Shown one piece after another: positions 40,938 through 49,477 of a stretch of 57,061 bases of DNA. This stretch comes from Mangrovihabitans endophyticus (GTDB lineage Bacteria > Actinomycetota > Actinomycetes > Mycobacteriales > Micromonosporaceae): assembly GCF_014646155.1 (NCBI RefSeq), contig NZ_BMMX01000016.1, positions 1 through 57,061 on the forward strand. Direction: 5' to 3'. Every line of letters starts with the position of its first letter. Positions within the stretch are counted from its first letter, which is position 1. Both the position numbers and the translations under genes were made by a program. The notes under the pieces are model-generated. The model did no database searches, had not been told where the DNA came from, and worked only from the letters and a program-made list of their open reading frames with translations.

Positions 40938-42116
40938 TCACGCGACGGTGGACCCGAACACCTCGTCGCGGGCCGCGTCCAGCGCCATCCGCAGCGCGCC
41001 GTGCAGCACCGGCTCCACCGCCACCTCGCTGACCACCACCTTCGGGGCGACCAGGGTGATCGCGGCCACCTCCCGTTGCACCTTGTCGGCCAGGATCGGA
41101 CCGCCGGCCTGTCCCACCTCCCCGGCCAACACCACCAGCGGCGGGTCGAGCACCACGCAGGTGGCCGCCACGCCCAGCGCCAGCCGGCCGGCCAGCTCGT
41201 CCAGCACCGGTTCGCCGGCCGCGCCGGCGGCCACCGCGGCGCGCACCACGTCGGCCGCCTCGGCGCCGTGGAATCCGTGCTCCTTGCCGATGGCCTTGGC
41301 CGCGTCACCACCGGCCAGGCTCTGAAAGGCGCCCTTGACGCCACGGCGGGCCACGTTGCGCGGGATGTCGGCGCCGGGCACCGGAAGCCAGCCGATCTCG
41401 CCGGCCGCGCCGGAGTGGCCCTGGTGCAGGCGACCGTCGATGACGGTGGCCAAGCCGACACCACGGCCGATCCAGATCAGCACGTAGTCGTCCACGCCCG
41501 CGGCGGCGCCGCCGTGCGCCTCGGCCACCGCTGCCAGGTTCACGTCGTTACCGAACATCACCGGGGTGCTCAGGTCGCGCCGCAGATCGTCGAGCAGCCC
41601 GCGGTGCCAGCGCGGCAGGTCGTACGCGAACTGGATCTCGCCGCTCGCGGGGTCCACCAGACCGGGGGTGCCCAGCACGACCCGGCGTACCGACGTCATC
41701 TCGGTGCCCGCCCGGCTCGCGGCCTGGACCACCGCGTTGTGCACCACGCCGACCGGGTCGTCGGTGTCCTTCGTGGACTGCTCGACCCGCCCGATCACCG
41801 CGCCGGTGATGTCCGCACAGGCCGCCACGACCAGGTCGGGGCCCACGTCAACGCCGATGACGTGGGCGCTGCCGGGCGTGACGGCGTAAAGCTGAGCGTT
41901 CGGTCCCCGGCCGCCGGCCTGCTCCCCGACCCGCCGCACCAGGCCGCGTTCCTCCAGCCGCTCCACGAGCTGGGACGCGGTGACCTTGCTGAGGCCGGTC
42001 AGCTCGCCGAGCTGCGCCCGGGTGAGCGGGCCACGGTTGAGCAGGAGTTCCAGCGCGGCGCGGTCGTTCAGCGCACGCAACAGCCGGGGCGTTCCCGGGA
42101 GGCGGGCAGCGGCCAT
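40938..42116 (-). CDS. ROK-family transcriptional regulator
   Basis: A 392-residue regulator: N-terminal winged helix (LLNRGPLTRAQLGELTGLSK, about 26-45) and a ROK sugar-kinase-like domain with GVDVGPDLV and GHSGAAGEIGWLPVPG. The family's zinc-binding Cys cluster, which normally follows GEIGH, is absent, as in a subset of actinobacterial ROK repressors. It is divergent from the NagZ-type gene and may control it in response to amino sugars. ATG start is 8 nt after TAGGGG. Confidence 0.9.
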   Translation of the reverse strand: MAAARLPGTPRLLRALNDRAALELLLNRGPLTRAQLGELTGLSKVTASQLVERLEERGLVRRVGEQAGGRGPNAQLYAVTPGSAHVIGVDVGPDLVVAACADITGAVIGRVEQSTKDTDDPVGVVHNAVVQAASRAGTEMTSVRRVVLGTPGLVDPASGEIQFAYDLPRWHRGLLDDLRRDLSTPVMFGNDVNLAAVAEAHGGAAAGVDDYVLIWIGRGVGLATVIDGRLHQGHSGAAGEIGWLPVPGADIPRNVARRGVKGAFQSLAGGDAAKAIGKEHGFHGAEAADVVRAAVAAGAAGEPVLDELAGRLALGVAATCVVLDPPLVVLAGEVGQAGGPILADKVQREVAAITLVAPKVVVSEVAVEPVLHGALRMALDAARDEVFGSTVA

Positions 42117-42125
42117 GACGACGTC

Positions 42126-42156
42126 CCCTAGTACTTAAGTTAGTTTCCTATTATTG
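42126..42156. promoter_or_regulatory. AT-rich operator candidate for the ROK regulator
   Basis: A patch reading CCTAGTACTTAAGTTAGTTTCC followed by TATTATTG stands out from the GC-rich surroundings. It includes the perfect palindrome ACTTAAGT (42133-42140). Its position, 10-40 bp upstream of the ROK gene and in the divergent promoter region with NagZ, fits autoregulation. The binding protein is inferred only. Confidence 0.45.
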
Positions 42157-42288
42157 TCTGCGATGCAGGTTGGGTAGCCGCAGCGTAACGGTCAGCCTCC
42201 GGTGCGACTGCAGCGTGTGGCCAATCGACGTCGGACGATCATGGCAGTACGCGGACGCCATTTCCAGCGTCGCCACGAAAGGGACAGC

Positions 42289-43755
42289 ATGCCGATCGAT
42301 ACCGGGCTGCGCCGCCTGGCGCTGCGCACCCTGCTGGCGGCCTTCGACGGCCCGGCCGCCCCGCCGTGGGCGCTGCGCCTGCTCGACGACGGGCTGGCCG
42401 GGCACACCCTGTTCGGGTCGAACGTCGCCGAGCCCGCCCAAGTGGCCCGGCTCACCGCCGAGTTGCGCGCGGCGCGCGCGGACACGCTGATCGCCATCGA
42501 CGAGGAGGGCGGGGACGTCACCCGGCTGGCCCATCGCACCGGCAGCCCCTATCCGGGCAACGCCGCGCTGGGCGCGGTGGACGACGTCGACCTCACCCGT
42601 ACGGTGCACGCCGCGATCGGCGCCGACCTGGTCGAGGCGGGCGTCAACCTGAACCTGGCGCCGACCGTGGACGTGAACACCGCGGACGACAATCCGATCA
42701 TCGGCACCCGCTCGTTCGGCGCCGATCCGGCCCTGGTCGCCCGGCACGTGGCCGCCGCGGTCGACGGGCTGCAGTCCACCGGCGTGGCCGCCTGCGCGAA
42801 ACACTTCCCCGGGCACGGGGCGACGGTCGCCGACTCGCACGTCGGCCTGCCGACCGTGCACGCTCCGCTCGCCACCCTGCGCGTACGCGACCTGCCGCCG
42901 TTCGCCGCCGCGGTGACGGCCGGGACCAAGGCGATCATGACCGCGCACATCCGGGTTCCGGCGCTGACCGGCGCGGACCCCGCCACGTTCAGCCGGGCGA
43001 CGCTGACCGGCCTGCTGCGTCGCGAATGCGGCTTCGGCGGCGCGATCGTCACCGACGCACTGGAGATGCGGGGCGCCGCGGACACCGCCGGCGGCATCGG
43101 GCCGGCCGCCGTCCACGCGCTGGCCGCCGGCGCGGACCTGCTCTGCCTCGGCGCCCGCGTGGACCGGACGCTGGTGGAGAGCGTCGCGGCGGAGATCGCC
43201 GCGGCCACCCGCGACGGCCGTTTGCCGCTCGCGCGGGTGGAGGACGCCGCCGAGCGCACCGCTGCCCTGGCGGCGAGCGCGCCACCCGCCGCCGGACCGG
43301 TCGGCTCCGGCACGCGGGACCCCGCACGGCTCGGCTATCCGGCCGCCCGGCGCGCGGTACGGGTGGAAGGCTCGCTGCACGACATCACCGACCCCCTGGT
43401 GGTACGCCTGACGTCTGACCCGTCGATCGCCGAGGGCCGCGTCCCGTGGGGGTTGCGGCCACACCTCAACGGCACCGAACAGCTCGACGTGGGAGGGGCG
43501 GCGGACCCGACGCCCGACAGCATCCTCGTCCGCGCCGGGACGCGGCCGATCGTGGTGGTGGGCCGGCACCTGCACCGGTCGCCACGGGCTCGCGCACTGG
43601 TCGGCGCCCTGGCCGCGACACACCCGGTCGTCGTGGTCGAGATGGGCTGGCCGTCGGCATGGCGTCCGGCCGGGGTGCGGGCGTTTCTCACCACGCACGG
43701 GGCGAGCCGGGCCAACGGCTACGCCGCCGCGGAGGCGCTCGGCCTGGCGGTCTGA
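42289..43755 (+). CDS. Beta-N-acetylglucosaminidase, glycoside hydrolase family 3 (NagZ type)
   Basis: Predicted to remove terminal GlcNAc from muropeptides or chitin fragments. The 488-residue protein has a GH3 barrel with the NagZ flexible-loop motif KHFPGHGATVADSHVGLP (about 162-180), carrying the His of the Asp-His catalytic dyad, and the nucleophile Asp in IVTDALEM (about 249). A C-terminal region of about 150 residues is beyond the minimal NagZ barrel. No signal peptide, so cytosolic recycling is likely. ATG at 42289 follows AAAGGGA. Confidence 0.9.
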   Translation: MPIDTGLRRLALRTLLAAFDGPAAPPWALRLLDDGLAGHTLFGSNVAEPAQVARLTAELRAARADTLIAIDEEGGDVTRLAHRTGSPYPGNAALGAVDDVDLTRTVHAAIGADLVEAGVNLNLAPTVDVNTADDNPIIGTRSFGADPALVARHVAAAVDGLQSTGVAACAKHFPGHGATVADSHVGLPTVHAPLATLRVRDLPPFAAAVTAGTKAIMTAHIRVPALTGADPATFSRATLTGLLRRECGFGGAIVTDALEMRGAADTAGGIGPAAVHALAAGADLLCLGARVDRTLVESVAAEIAAATRDGRLPLARVEDAAERTAALAASAPPAAGPVGSGTRDPARLGYPAARRAVRVEGSLHDITDPLVVRLTSDPSIAEGRVPWGLRPHLNGTEQLDVGGAADPTPDSILVRAGTRPIVVVGRHLHRSPRARALVGALAATHPVVVVEMGWPSAWRPAGVRAFLTTHGASRANGYAAAEALGLAV

Positions 43756-43808
43756 ATCCACCCTCGCGTCGCGGCTCGCCCGTACGTCTCGCGGCGGCGG
43801 CCGACGGC

Positions 43809-43814
43809 TACGGT
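43809..43814 (+). promoter_or_regulatory. Putative -10 box of leaderless TetR gene
   Basis: TACGGT ends 7 nt before the GTG at 43822, fixing that GTG rather than the GTG three codons upstream as the likely start. Confidence 0.5.
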
Positions 43815-43821
43815 GGCGGAT

Positions 43822-44526
43822 GTGACGAGCGCCGCCGAGACACCCGCCGGGGCCGGACGGCCGCGCAGCGGGCGGGGCGAGCAGACGCGGCAGCTCATCC
43901 TGGACACCGCGCTGCGGCTGTTCCGCGAGCGGGGATACGCCGAGACGACCATGCGCGCGATCGCCAAGGAGGCCGGGGTCGCGGTCGGCAACGCGTACTA
44001 CTACTTCGACTCCAAGGAACACCTGATCCAGGGGTTCTACGACCGCAATCAGGCGGCACACCGGGCCGCCGCCGAGGCGACCCTGAGCGCCGAACGGGAC
44101 CTGGCGGCACGCCTGCGCGGGGTGCTGCATGCCGGCATCGACGTGAACGAGCCGTACCACTCGTTCGCGGCCACCTTCTTCAAGACCGCGGCCGAGCCGT
44201 CGTCGCCGCTGAGCCCGTTCTCCGCGGAATCCTCGCCGGCGCGCCAGGCCGCGATCGGCATCTTCCGCGAGGTGGTCGAGGGCTCCGCCGCCAAGCTCGA
44301 CCCGGAGCTGCGCCGCGAGCTGCCGGAGCTGCTCTGGCTCGGCTGGATGGGCGTGGTGCTGTTCTGGGTGCACGACTCCTCGCCCGGCCAGCGGCGCACC
44401 CGTCGGCTCATCGACGGCGCGGTTCCGCTCGTGGACCGGCTGGTCGGATTGTCCCGTCTCCGGGTGCTCCGTCCCGCCCTGCGCCAGGTCCTCGCCCTCC
44501 TGGACACCATTCGGCGGGACGACTGA
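43822..44526 (+). CDS. TetR-family transcriptional regulator
   Basis: A 234-residue regulator with an N-terminal helix-turn-helix (ETTMRAIAKEAGVAVGNAYYYF, abbreviated here as TTMRAIAKEAGVAVGNAYY, about 42-60) and an all-helical ligand domain. Targets are unknown; it follows the NagZ-type gene by 66 bp and precedes icmA by about 290 bp. The start GTG is 7 nt after TACGGT. Confidence 0.9.
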   Translation: MTSAAETPAGAGRPRSGRGEQTRQLILDTALRLFRERGYAETTMRAIAKEAGVAVGNAYYYFDSKEHLIQGFYDRNQAAHRAAAEATLSAERDLAARLRGVLHAGIDVNEPYHSFAATFFKTAAEPSSPLSPFSAESSPARQAAIGIFREVVEGSAAKLDPELRRELPELLWLGWMGVVLFWVHDSSPGQRRTRRLIDGAVPLVDRLVGLSRLRVLRPALRQVLALLDTIRRDD

Positions 44527-44803
44527 TCACTTGCAGTGACGAAGTGGTCGGCCCGCGCGTGGCCGTCATGCCGGGCGGAGCTGCCCGAACGGCCCCTTCC
44601 CGACAAAGTGGGGTAACACGTACGGTAATCACCGCCGGGTAAATCCGGGGCGTGAGTTCGGCCTTCGTTCGGGACCAGTTCGAACTCGCGCCGACGGAGG
44701 GTGGGTCGGGCGCCGGCGGTTTCGGGAGCAGCCGCCATCGCGCCCGGCTCACGCGGCCCACCCCGTCGGCCGCCGCCCCTTAGCGATCGTTCAGCCAACC
44801 ATC

Positions 44804-44809
44804 TAGGAT
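44804..44809 (+). promoter_or_regulatory. Putative -10 box of leaderless icmA
   Basis: TAGGAT ends 6 nt before the ATG at 44816. No Shine-Dalgarno is present. The 277 bp between the TetR stop and this box show no other recognisable element. Confidence 0.5.
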
Positions 44810-44815
44810 CTGAGC

Positions 44816-46486
44816 ATGGACGCCGCCGAGATCGCCGCCGGCCGGGAACGCTGGCAGAAGCGTTACGACGCCGCACGCAAACGAGACGCCGACTTCACCA
44901 CCCTGTCCGGGTCCGAGGTCGAGCCCGTCTACGGGCCACCGGCCGGCGACTACCCCGGGTTCGACCGCATCGGCTGGCCGGGCGAATACCCGTACACGCG
45001 TGGCCTGTACCCCACCGGATACCGCGGACGGGCCTGGACCATCCGGCAGTTCGCCGGCTTCGGCAACGCCCGGCAGACCAACGAGCGCTACAAGATGATC
45101 CTCGCGGCCGGCGGCGGCGGGCTCTCCGTCGCGTTCGACATGCCGACCCTGATGGGCCGCGACTCGGACGAGCCGCTGGCCGTCGGCGAGGTCGGCCACT
45201 GCGGGGTGGCCATCGACTCCGCGGCCGACATGGACGTGCTGTTCGACGGGATCGACCTGCAACAGGTCACCACCAGCATGACCATCTCCGGCCCGGCGGT
45301 GCCGATCTTCACCATGTACCTGGTCGCCGCCGAGCGCCAGGGCGCCGATCTCGGCAAGCTCGACGGCACCCTGCAGACCGACATCTTCAAGGAGTACATC
45401 GCCCAGAAGGAGTGGCTGTTCGCTCCGGAACCGCACCTGCGGTTGATCGGCGACCTGATGGCGTACTGCGACAGGCACATCCCCCGCTACAAGCCGCTGT
45501 CCGTCTCCGGCTATCACATCCGCGAGGCCGGCTCGACCGCCGCGCAGGAACTCGCCTACACCCTCGCGGACGGTTTCGGGTATGTGGAACTCGGGCTGTC
45601 CCGCGGACTCGACGTGAACCGGTTCGCGCCCGGACTGAGCTTCTTCTTCGACGCGCATGTGGACTTCTTCGAGGAGATCGCCAAGTTCCGCGCCGCTCGC
45701 CGGATCTGGGCCCGGCACCTGCGCGACGACTACGGGGCGACCAGCGAAAAGGCGCTCTGGCTGCGGTTCCACACGCAGACCGCGGGGGTCAGCCTGACCG
45801 CGCAGCAACCGGTCAACAACGTGGTGCGCACGGCGGTGGAAGCCCTCGCCGCGGTGCTCGGCGGCACCAACTCCCTGCACACCAACGCCCTGGACGAGAC
45901 GCTGGCGCTGCCCACCGACGAATCAGCCGAGATCGCCCTGCGCACCCAGCAGGTGCTGATGGAGGAGACCGGCGTGGTCAACGTGGCCGACCCGCTGGGC
46001 GGTTCGTGGTACGTGGAAGCGCTGACCGACCGCATCGAAGCGGAAGCCGAGGAGATCTTCGCCCGCATCCGCGATCTGGGACACGACGCAAGCATGACCG
46101 CGGGCATCCTGCGGGGCATCGAGGACGGCTGGTTCACCGCCAACATCGCGGAGGCGGCCTTCGTCTATCAGCAGGCCGTGGAGAAGGGCGACAAGACCAT
46201 CGTCGGGGTGAACGCGCACACCGGCACGGTGGCACGCGAGCTGGAGATCCTCCGCGTCTCGCATGAGGTGGAACGCACGCAGCGTGCCGAGCTGGGCGCG
46301 CGCAAGCAGCAACGAAACGCCGAGGACGTACGGGCGGCGCTGGGCCGGCTGACCGAGACGGCCCGCACGGAGCAGAACATGATTCCGGCGATGCTGGACG
46401 CGGCACGCGCGGAGGCGACGCTGGGCGAGATCTGCGGTGCGCTCAAGGAGGAATGGGGCACCTATCGCGAACCCGCGCGCTTCTGA
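44816..46486 (+). CDS. icmA: Isobutyryl-CoA mutase large subunit
   Basis: Adenosylcobalamin-dependent isomerase subunit interconverting isobutyryl-CoA and n-butyryl-CoA, linking valine breakdown to butyryl-CoA. The 556-residue protein has the methylmalonyl-CoA mutase barrel (TIRQFAGF at 75-82) but no C-terminal B12 domain. The two substrate-discriminating positions are Phe79 (Tyr89 in methylmalonyl-CoA mutase) and Gln197 in EYIAQKEW (Arg207 there), by my alignment; that pair is typical of isobutyryl-CoA mutase. The small B12-binding subunit must be encoded elsewhere. The start has a leaderless-type -10 box (TAGGAT). The thioredoxin gene follows 78 bp later. Confidence 0.9.
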   Translation: MDAAEIAAGRERWQKRYDAARKRDADFTTLSGSEVEPVYGPPAGDYPGFDRIGWPGEYPYTRGLYPTGYRGRAWTIRQFAGFGNARQTNERYKMILAAGGGGLSVAFDMPTLMGRDSDEPLAVGEVGHCGVAIDSAADMDVLFDGIDLQQVTTSMTISGPAVPIFTMYLVAAERQGADLGKLDGTLQTDIFKEYIAQKEWLFAPEPHLRLIGDLMAYCDRHIPRYKPLSVSGYHIREAGSTAAQELAYTLADGFGYVELGLSRGLDVNRFAPGLSFFFDAHVDFFEEIAKFRAARRIWARHLRDDYGATSEKALWLRFHTQTAGVSLTAQQPVNNVVRTAVEALAAVLGGTNSLHTNALDETLALPTDESAEIALRTQQVLMEETGVVNVADPLGGSWYVEALTDRIEAEAEEIFARIRDLGHDASMTAGILRGIEDGWFTANIAEAAFVYQQAVEKGDKTIVGVNAHTGTVARELEILRVSHEVERTQRAELGARKQQRNAEDVRAALGRLTETARTEQNMIPAMLDAARAEATLGEICGALKEEWGTYREPARF

Positions 46487-46564
46487 CGCCCGCGCTGTGA
46501 CTTCCGATATCCCCCGCCCGGCGACCCCACGTACGGACGATCGAGCGTGCGAGACTAGGTAACC

Positions 46565-47479
46565 ATGAGCGACCCACGGAGCACTCCGTCGATCTTCACC
46601 CGCGGCGCGGTCGACCTCAGCTCGCTGAAGGCACCGACGCCCAGCCGCCCGGCCCCGGACGCGGCGCCGGCCGCCGCCGGTGGCGCCCCGTCGCCGACTC
46701 CGGGTGCCGCGCCGGAAACGATTCTGGACGTCACCGAGGCCAACTTCCAGTCGGTGCTGGAACGGTCCATGTCCACCCCGGTGATCCTGGATTTCTGGGC
46801 GGACTGGTGTGAGCCGTGCAAGCAGCTCTCCCCCGTGCTGGAGAAGCTGGCCGCCGAGGGCGGCGGCAGTTGGCTGCTCGGCAAGGTCGATGTGGACGCC
46901 AACCCACGACTCGCCCAGGCACTGCGGGTGCAGGGCATCCCGATGGTGGTCGCGGTGGTCGGCGGGCAGCTCGTCGAGGGGTTCACCGGCGTGCTCCCGG
47001 AGAACCAGATCCGGCAGTACGTGGATGCGGTGCTCAAGGCCGGCGGGGTTTCCGTGGCGCCGACCGAGGATCCGCGGCTCGGTGCCGCCGACGACGCCCT
47101 GATGAGTGGCGACCTGGACACCGCCGAGGAGGCGTACCGCAAGATCCTGGCCGAGTCACCCGCCGAGCGTGCCGCCGAGGCCGGGCTCGCCCAGGTGGAG
47201 CTCTTCCGCCGGATTGCCGGCGCGGACCCGCAGGCCGCGGTGGCGAAGGCCGAAGCGGACCCGGACGATCTGGCCGCGCAGCGTCTCGCCGCCGACATCG
47301 AGGTGGTCAGCGGGCAGGCGGAGCAGGCGTACGCCCGCCTGGTCGCCGCCGTGCGCCGCTCCTCCGGCGAGGACCGGGACGAGGCCCGCAAGCACCTGCT
47401 GTCGTTGTTCACGGTGGCCGGGCCGGACGACCCCGCGGTCGCCGATGCCCGCCGCGCACTTGCCCGAGCGCTCTTCTAG
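46565..47479 (+). CDS. Thioredoxin-domain protein with TPR-like tail (CnoX type)
   Basis: A 304-residue protein. After a disordered Pro/Ala-rich N-terminus (about 1-55), a thioredoxin fold occupies about 60-160 with active site WADWCEPCKQ and cis-Pro GIPMVVAV. The rest (about 170-304) is helical with TPR-like repeats (LMSGDLDTAEEAYRKILAES). E. coli CnoX (YbbN) has the same layout and acts as a chaperone-redoxin, so a similar cytosolic role is inferred. GAGACT lies 8 nt before the ATG. The arginase-family gene begins 18 bp after the stop. Confidence 0.9.
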   Translation: MSDPRSTPSIFTRGAVDLSSLKAPTPSRPAPDAAPAAAGGAPSPTPGAAPETILDVTEANFQSVLERSMSTPVILDFWADWCEPCKQLSPVLEKLAAEGGGSWLLGKVDVDANPRLAQALRVQGIPMVVAVVGGQLVEGFTGVLPENQIRQYVDAVLKAGGVSVAPTEDPRLGAADDALMSGDLDTAEEAYRKILAESPAERAAEAGLAQVELFRRIAGADPQAAVAKAEADPDDLAAQRLAADIEVVSGQAEQAYARLVAAVRRSSGEDRDEARKHLLSLFTVAGPDDPAVADARRALARALF

Positions 47480-47497
47480 GCAGGGGTAACCGACCGC

Positions 47498-49261
47498 ATG
47501 CGCCGCATCGCCATCCTGGACGCACCGACCAACCTCGGCCTGCGACCGCCGACCGCGACGTCGGTGCCGGGGTGTGCCAAGGCGCCCGGAGCGTTGCGCG
47601 ATCACGGGCTGCTGCAACGGCTTCAGGCCCGGGACGCGGGATGCCTGACGCCGCCGCGGTACGACCCCGGCGACTGGCGTCCCGGCGACGGCGTGTGCCA
47701 TGCGGCGGAGATCGCGGCGTATTCGCGCGCGCTGGCCGGCCGGATCGCGGCGATCATCGACGCCGGCGAGTTCCCGGTGGTGCTCGGCGGCGACTGTTCC
47801 GTCCTTCTGGGCTCCGGCCTGGCGATGAACCGCCTGGGTGATGAGATCGGCGGCCGGATCGGGCTGGTCTTCGTGGACGGTCACTCCGATTTCCGGCATC
47901 CGGGCAACGCGTCGTACGTGGGCGCCGCGGCCGGCGAGGATCTTGCCCTGGCCACCGGGCGTGGCCAGTCGGACCTGGCCGCGATCGAGGGCCGCCGCCC
48001 GTATTTCCGCGACATCGACGTGGTGGTGCTGGGCATCCGTGCACAGGACGAGTACCGCCTCGACCTGCAGGCGGCCGGCATCGTCACCCGTCCGGTGCCG
48101 ACGCTGCGCGTGGAGGGCGCCGCGCGTAGCGCCCAATGGGCACGCGACCAGCTCGCGGACTGCGCCGGCTATTGGGTGCATGTCGACGTCGACGTGCTGG
48201 ATCCCGCGGTGATGCCGGCGGTGGACGCCCCGGATCCGGGCGGGATCGCCTTCCCCGAGCTGGAGCTTCTGCTCGCCGGGCTGGTCGACACGCCGCATTG
48301 CCTGGGCGTGGAGGTCACCGTGTTCGATCCGGACTACGACCCGGACGGCGGGTACGCGGAGGAGATCGCCTCGACGGTGGTGGCCGGCCTGGCACCGGTA
48401 CGCACCGTCGACGCCCGCCCCGACCTGGTGGCCGCCCGCCGGGAGCTGGCGGAGCCCGACCCGCAACCCGCGGTGGCGGAGACGCCGGAGGCCACCGACC
48501 CGGACGCGGATGCGGATGCGATGCTCGCCGACGCGATGCCCGCGGACGGCAGCGAGTCTCCCGGCACGCCGGACGAGACCACCGCGCCCGCGGCGCCCGC
48601 CCTCGGAGTCGTCGCGCACGACGACGACATCACCGCGGACAATGACGACATCACCGCGGACAATGAGGCAGCCGCGGACGACGGCGCCGCGGACGACGGC
48701 GCCGCGGACGACGGCGCCGCGGACGACGGCGCCGCGGACGACGGCGCCGCGGCAGCCAACGAGCCAGCCGCGGGCCTTGAGGAAGCGCCGGACCACGGTG
48801 ACGCGGCGGACGAGATCTCCGCGCGCGAGCCGATGGCCGCAGACGACGAGATCGCCGCGCACGAGCCGATCACCACCGACGACAGCACGGTCACCGACGA
48901 CAGCGCGGCCGAGGGGCCTGGGGCGACCGACGACGTGGCAGCCGACATCGACGTCACGACCGACGATGTCCCGGCCGACGATGTCCCGGCCGACGATGTC
49001 GCCGCAGACCTCGTCGTGGCCGAGGTTGGCGCGACGAGCGACGGCTCCGGGGACGACCCGGCCGTCGCGGCGGAAACGGGCCGCACCGAGACGCACCGTC
49101 ACGCACGGCCGCTCGGCCTGGCTCCGACGCTCGACTCCGAGCCGCTTCCCGCGACCCGGCCCGGCATGCTGCGGCCGCGCAGCACCGACAGCTTCTCGCT
49201 GCCCGCTCAGCGGCCCGCGTTCGACATCGGCCCGGACGAAGAACCGGCCGACCTCGCGTGA
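47498..49261 (+). CDS. Arginase-family ureohydrolase with long acidic repeat tail
   Basis: A 587-residue protein. Residues 1-310 form a ureohydrolase domain with metal-binding motifs GGDCSVLLG (His of the usual GGDHS is Cys), VDGHSDFRHPG and HVDVDVLDPAVMPAVD. The remaining 270 residues are low-complexity and Asp/Ala-rich, including five AADDG units (15-bp DNA repeat) and three DDVPA units, ending in an LPAQRPAFDIGPDEE patch. The substrate could be arginine, agmatine, formiminoglutamate or another guanidino compound and cannot be fixed. It is close behind the CnoX-like gene. A 10-bp-stem hairpin lies about 190 bp downstream. Confidence 0.85.
   Translation: MRRIAILDAPTNLGLRPPTATSVPGCAKAPGALRDHGLLQRLQARDAGCLTPPRYDPGDWRPGDGVCHAAEIAAYSRALAGRIAAIIDAGEFPVVLGGDCSVLLGSGLAMNRLGDEIGGRIGLVFVDGHSDFRHPGNASYVGAAAGEDLALATGRGQSDLAAIEGRRPYFRDIDVVVLGIRAQDEYRLDLQAAGIVTRPVPTLRVEGAARSAQWARDQLADCAGYWVHVDVDVLDPAVMPAVDAPDPGGIAFPELELLLAGLVDTPHCLGVEVTVFDPDYDPDGGYAEEIASTVVAGLAPVRTVDARPDLVAARRELAEPDPQPAVAETPEATDPDADADAMLADAMPADGSESPGTPDETTAPAAPALGVVAHDDDITADNDDITADNEAAADDGAADDGAADDGAADDGAADDGAAAANEPAAGLEEAPDHGDAADEISAREPMAADDEIAAHEPITTDDSTVTDDSAAEGPGATDDVAADIDVTTDDVPADDVPADDVAADLVVAEVGATSDGSGDDPAVAAETGRTETHRHARPLGLAPTLDSEPLPATRPGMLRPRSTDSFSLPAQRPAFDIGPDEEPADLA
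48671..48745. repeat. 15-bp coding tandem repeat in arginase tail
   Basis: Five perfect copies of GCCGCGGACGACGGC, each encoding Ala-Ala-Asp-Asp-Gly in frame. A related 15-bp repeat (GACGATGTCCCGGCC type) occurs about 290 bp further on. Such perfect repeats can change copy number without breaking the frame. Confidence 0.85.
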
Positions 49262-49453
49262 CCGGGTGCGGCGTCCATCGCGGGGCTTGCCGAAGCGTGC
49301 TGGTCGGCCGATCGGCGAAGCCGCCACCCCGATACACCCGCCGGACTCGCAGACCTGGGAATGTTGCTCGCACCGAGGGCCCGGGGCGAGTGCCAGCCGT
49401 CGCTGGTGGCTGTCACCGCACGATCGGCCGTCCGTCATGTACGTCATGCGCCC

Positions 49454-49477
49454 GCCGTGACAGCCGTCTGTCACGGC
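49454..49477 (+). terminator. Perfect hairpin downstream of arginase-family gene
   Basis: GCCGTGACAG and CTGTCACGGC form a perfect 10-bp stem with a CCGT loop. It lies between convergent genes and could terminate either transcript. No T-tract follows. Confidence 0.6.

Noticed and set aside
44816..46486. Annotation as methylmalonyl-CoA mutase
   Set aside because: No B12 domain, and the Phe79/Gln197 pair fits isobutyryl-CoA mutase better.
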